Positions 60,009 to 64,000 of a stretch of 64,000 nt of DNA are shown here, piece by piece. Every line of letters starts with the position of its first letter. The first letter of the stretch is position 1. The stretch comes from Batillaria attramentaria (taxonomy: Eukaryota > Mollusca > Gastropoda > Batillariidae): the NCBI GenBank assembly GCA_018292915.2, contig JACVVK020000151.1:676001-740000 (forward strand), written 5' to 3'. Made by a program: the position numbers and the translations under genes. Below the pieces are notes generated by a model that made no database searches, had not been told where the DNA came from, and saw only the letters and a list, made by a program, of their open reading frames with translations.

Positions 60009-60483
60009 CTGTACAACAAACAGCAGACGTTGTATACAAGGCCTCCAGATTAGAACAATGGTCTACATGTATACAAGTCGTAGCTTTGTCCGTTCTGTTG
60101 AATTGACCGTGGGGTCATGACTCATATCTGGTGTTTATTTGGGGTTCCCTATTTGGCGAGTGTGCTAGTCTGTCATGAAAAGTCGTGATTTTCGTGTTAT
60201 GTAGGTCAAGGTGCATGCCAGGCGGCCACAAAAAGAGGCAAGCTGCCAGTGACGCTGGGACTTTTTGCACAGAGGTCGGACACAAGTGAGGCAAGCGGAT
60301 TTGTGCGAACTGCCTCTCTGGTCTAAACAGAAAGTAGACGTGCACCATTCCCGTGAGGCCTTAGCGGAAAGGAGACATTCACATTTTTTAAACCCCTGTC
60401 AGGTGCGTGCCTTTGAATGGTCTGTTCATGGTAGTAATTGTTTCTAGACTGAAGCATTATTAGGGGTGACTACGATGCCTGAG
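60009..60483. other. Intron 2 of pseudogene E, before the RTE insertion
   Basis: Closely matches 55394-55905 of copy D; the match resumes at 63778 and runs to the right edge. Confidence 0.8.
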
Positions 60484-63400
60484 CCCTACATGGTCCAACC
60501 CTTGTCGTGGGGTAGTGGCTTGTGTACCTCAATGACCCAGAGAGCTTCGCCAGCGGGAGCACGTGCTCCTGGCAGGGTCACCCAAGCTGGACAGGTCGAA
60601 GGGTAGAGGTCAGACGAATGTGGACCACCTCTCCAAGAGGCTAAACGGGTTTGCGTAGGGTTAACAGCCCTACCTGTAAAAAACATAAAAGTTACAGAAG
60701 CATCGACAGCAACAAACCAAAACATTCACCTGGGCGAGGAAGGGTCTCCATCCCGGAGACCTATGACGCATTGCAGTGAAAGCCGAAAGGAAGCTGCAAG
60801 GCCGACCCCCCTTCTAACACCCAGGACAACAACGAGAGTAGCCACATGGAACATCAGGACAATGTATGAAGTAGGAAGGACCATACAAGTAGCAAGAGAG
60901 ATGAAGAACTACAGGATAGGAGTACTGGGACTGAGTGAGACAAGGTGGCTACAGACAGGACAGCTGAGATTTTCATCGGGAGAGCAATTGCTGTACTCGG
61001 GACACACAGTGGATGGAGCCCCCCACACTGAGGGCGTGGTCCTGATGCTGGCACCGGAGGCACAGCGGGCACTCATCGGCTGGGAACCTGTCAACTCCCG
61101 CATCATCACAGCCAAATTCATCACCAAGAAGAAAGACATCAAGCTAAACATCATCCAGTGCTACGCTCCCACCAATGGTGCGGAAGAGGAGAAAAAAGAT
61201 GATTTCTACCAACAACTGCAGACAGTGATAGATAGAGGAGGAGCCAAGGACATGACCATACTGATGGGAGACTTCAACGCCAAGATTGGATCAGACAACA
61301 CAGGCTATGAGGACACCATGGGAACACACGGACTGGGACAGATGAACGAAAATGGCGAGCGCTTTGCAGACTTTTGTGCCCTGAACCAGCTAGTGATAGG
61401 AGGCAGCATCTTCCCACACAAGCGCATCCACAAGGCCACATGGAGATCGCCGGACCATGTCACGGAGAACCAGATTGATCACATCTGCATCAGCCGGAAG
61501 TTCAGGAGATCTTGGCGGGATGTGCGCGTGATGAGGGGTGCCGATGTATCATCAGACCACCACCTTCTTGCAACAACATTGAGACTTCGGCTTAAGAGGC
61601 ACATCAACGCCAACAACACACGGACCAGGTACAACGTTGGACTACTCAGGAACACAGACACACAAGCAGCATTCCGGATCAGCCTTTCCAACAGGTTCCA
61701 GCCACTGCAAGACCTGATAGAAGACAGTGGAATGGATATCGAGACACAGTGGGAACACAGCAAGAAACTCTGGCACGACACATGCGAAGAGGTCCTTGGC
61801 AAGAGAAAGACCCAACACAAGGAATGGATCTCTGCTGATACCATCCAGAAGCTGGAAGTTAGGAAAAAGAAGAAAACTGCACTGAACACGAGCCGAACAA
61901 GAAGAGCTAAGGCAAAGGCACAAGAAGAATACACAGCAGCTGACAGAGAAGTGAAGAGGAGCACCAGAAAGGACAAGAGGGACTACATCGACAACCTGGC
62001 CAATCAAGCAGAGGAAGCAGCCGGACAAGGGAACCTAAAAGACCTGTACCAGGTGACCAAGAAGCTCGCGGGCAAATTTCGGCAGACAGACAAACCAGTG
62101 AAGGACAAGAACGGGCACCCACTGACAACAACTGAGGAACAGCTGAAGCGATGGGCAGAACACTTCAGGGAACTGTTAAATCGCCCCATCCCTGAAACAC
62201 CTCCAGACATCCCGCCAGCTGAGACAGAACTACCCATCAACTGCAACAAGCCCTCAAAGGCGGAGATCAGGAAAGCCATCATGACACTGAGAAATGGGAA
62301 AGCTGCAGGGCCGGACGAGATACCAGCAGAAGCCATCAAAGCAGACACAGAGACAGCCGTCAACATGCTGCACAGCCTATTCAGCAAGATCTGGGAGAAG
62401 GAAGAGGTGCCAGCCCAGTGGAAAGAAGGGATCGTCATCAAGCTGCCAAAGAAAGGGGACCTCAGGGACTGCAGCAACTACCGAGGGATCATGCTCCTGT
62501 CAGTGCCAGGCAAGGTTCTCAACAGAATTCTACTGGAGAGGATGAGGGAGGCAGTCGACCCTATGCTCCGAGACCAGCAGGCGGGCTTTCGCAGGAACAG
62601 GTCCTGCGCTGACCAGATCGCCAGCCTACGCATCATTGTTGAGCAGTCACTGGAGTGGAACTCCCCCCCTCTACATCAACTTCATAGACTATGAGAAGGC
62701 CTTCGACAGTGTAGACAGAGAGGCGCTGTGGAAGCTGCTAAGGCACTATGGAGTTCCCGGGAAGATCATCTCCCTGATCCAGTGCACCTACAAAGACATG
62801 AGCTGCAGGATTGCCCATGCCGGCCAGTTGTCAGAAAGCTTCGAGGTGAAGACCGGAGTCCGCCAGGGATGCCTGTTGTCCCCATTCCTCTTCCTCCTGG
62901 TCATCGACTGGATCATGAAGACCACCACAACAGGCAGGAAAAACGGGATACAGTGGACACTCTGGACGCAGCTGGATGACCTCGACTTTGCGGACGACCT
63001 GGCGCTCCTGTCTCACAGCCACAGCCAGATGCAGGACAAGACTACATGCCTGGAAGCCACATCAGCCGGAACAGGGCTCAAGATCAACAGGAAGAAAACC
63101 GAGCTGATGAAGATCAACACCACTGCCAACACACCAGTCACAGTCGGTGGAGAGCCCATCAGGGAGGTAGAGTCCTTTGTCTACCTGGGGAGTGTGGTTG
63201 ATGGCCAGGGAGGCACAGACCGAGACGTCACAGCCAGAATCGGCAAGGCAAGAGCAGCAATGGTCATGCTGAAGAACATCTGGGCATCCAAAGTTGTCAG
63301 CATAAGAACCAAACTTCGCATCTTCAACTCCAACGTGAAGTCAGTTCTGCTCTACGGATGCGAAACATGGAGGACAACGAAGACGATGCAGCAGAAGATC

Positions 63401-63777
63401 CAGACATTTCTCAACACCTGTCTGAGGCGCATCTTCAACATCCGATGGCCAGAGAAGATCCGGAACGAAGAGCTGTGGGAGCGAGCAGGGCAGGAACCAG
63501 CGACCAAGCAGATCCTGCGGAGGAAGTGGGGCTGGATTAGACACACCCTCAGGAAGCCAGCATCCAGCACCACACGCCAAGCCCTGACATGGAACCCACA
63601 GGGGAAAAGGAAGAGAGGCCGGCCTCGCAACAGCTGGAGGCGGGACACTGAGGCAGAGTTATATAAGCAGGGGACCAACTGGACTGGAGTGGCAAGAATA
63701 GCCCAGAACAGAGTGCGATGGCGAAGGGTTGTCGATGGCCTATGCTCCACGTGGAGCCAGGGGCCTAAGTAAGTAAG
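60484..63777 (+). mobile_element. RTE-clade-like non-LTR retrotransposon, near full length
   Basis: A 13-bp target-site duplication (TACGATGCCTGAG) flanks the element at 60471-60483 and 63778-63790. The empty site is visible in copy D at about 55891-55905. The coding part begins at ATG 60763. It has an apurinic-type endonuclease (WNIRTM, GLSETRW, CYAPTN, MGDFNAKIG, NQIDHICIS, SDHHLL) and then a reverse transcriptase (GKAAGPDEIPAEA, NYRGIMLLS, QAGFRRNRSC, DYEKAFDSV, GVRQGCLLSPFLF, DLDFADDLALL). One frameshift near a 7-C run at about 62660-62668 divides it into reading frames at 60763-62694 and 62636-63772. The 3' end is a short TAAG repeat, typical of RTE tails. It lies in intron 2 of copy E. 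Confidence 0.9.
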
Positions 63778-64000
63778 TACGATGCCTGAGGTCAATAGGG
63801 GAATATATAGGCATTTTGAGGCCCTGTGTATATTTATACTTCGGCCATTCAGGTAGATATCTTACAGGCAGAGCTTCCGAAAGAAGAGAAAATCAATCAA
63901 AATAGTGACAATTAGTTTGGAAAGAGAAACGTTGGATGGTTGTATAAAGAAATATTCCCGTGTCCGCTTTGAAAACTGGCACAAAATTGAGATGAGAGTG

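Noticed and set aside
61479..61976. 165-codon minus-strand frame inside the RTE element
   Set aside because: Antisense shadow of the endonuclease/RT frame with no domain of its own.

Overview
The window is eukaryotic nuclear DNA from an animal, most likely a lophotrochozoan and probably a marine gastropod mollusc. The support is three intron-rich conserved animal genes, GT-AG introns, very dense (CA)n/(TG)n microsatellites and minisatellites, L2/CR1-like and RTE-like non-LTR retrotransposons, a tRNA-derived SINE, several TIR elements, and a mollusc 'pearl'-like core-repeat element. The taxon is an inference; I see no prokaryotic, viral or CRISPR feature.

Layout. (1) 1-14.0 kb, minus strand: 22 exons of PNPT1 (mitochondrial polynucleotide phosphorylase); the C-terminal S1 exons lie beyond base 1. 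Its introns hold a P-element-like TIR element with a THAP exon, a pogo/Tigger-like element nested in a decayed LINE, a tRNA-derived SINE and two minisatellites that touch splice donors. (2) 16.8-24.7 kb, minus: the complete coding region of STX5 (syntaxin-5, 10 exons, 363 aa), its introns filled with minisatellites. (3) 24.7-28.4 kb: intergenic DNA with a 21-bp CACGTG array. (4) 28.4-38.6 kb, minus: RADX (ssDNA-binding OB-fold replication-fork protein, 15 exons, 711 aa), with a 50-bp minisatellite made from its own exon/donor junction and a pearl-like element. (5) 38.6-64 kb: a local cluster of five adenylate-forming (acyl-CoA synthetase/luciferase superfamily) genes. A is on plus; B, C, D and E are head to tail on minus. 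A, B and D are intact 5-exon genes; C is a deleted chimeric pseudogene; E is frameshifted, carries a 3.3-kb RTE element in intron 2 and runs off the right edge.

PNPT1, STX5 and RADX are unrelated housekeeping genes that are merely neighbours. The adenylate-forming cluster is the most novel part. Paralogs A, B and D are almost identical over the first ~210 residues and over exons 3-5, but diverge sharply in the ~105 residues between the A3 (STSGSTG-like) and A5 (YGxTE) motifs and in A5 itself, which is the expected substrate pocket. Each copy also carries long (TG)n tracts against splice sites. A second theme is that minisatellites here have grown out of exon/intron junctions, and several arrays repeat ACGT-core palindromes (CACGTG, TGACGTCA). 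All exon boundaries were read by eye from splice consensus, reading-frame phase and remembered family similarity; no search or alignment was run.
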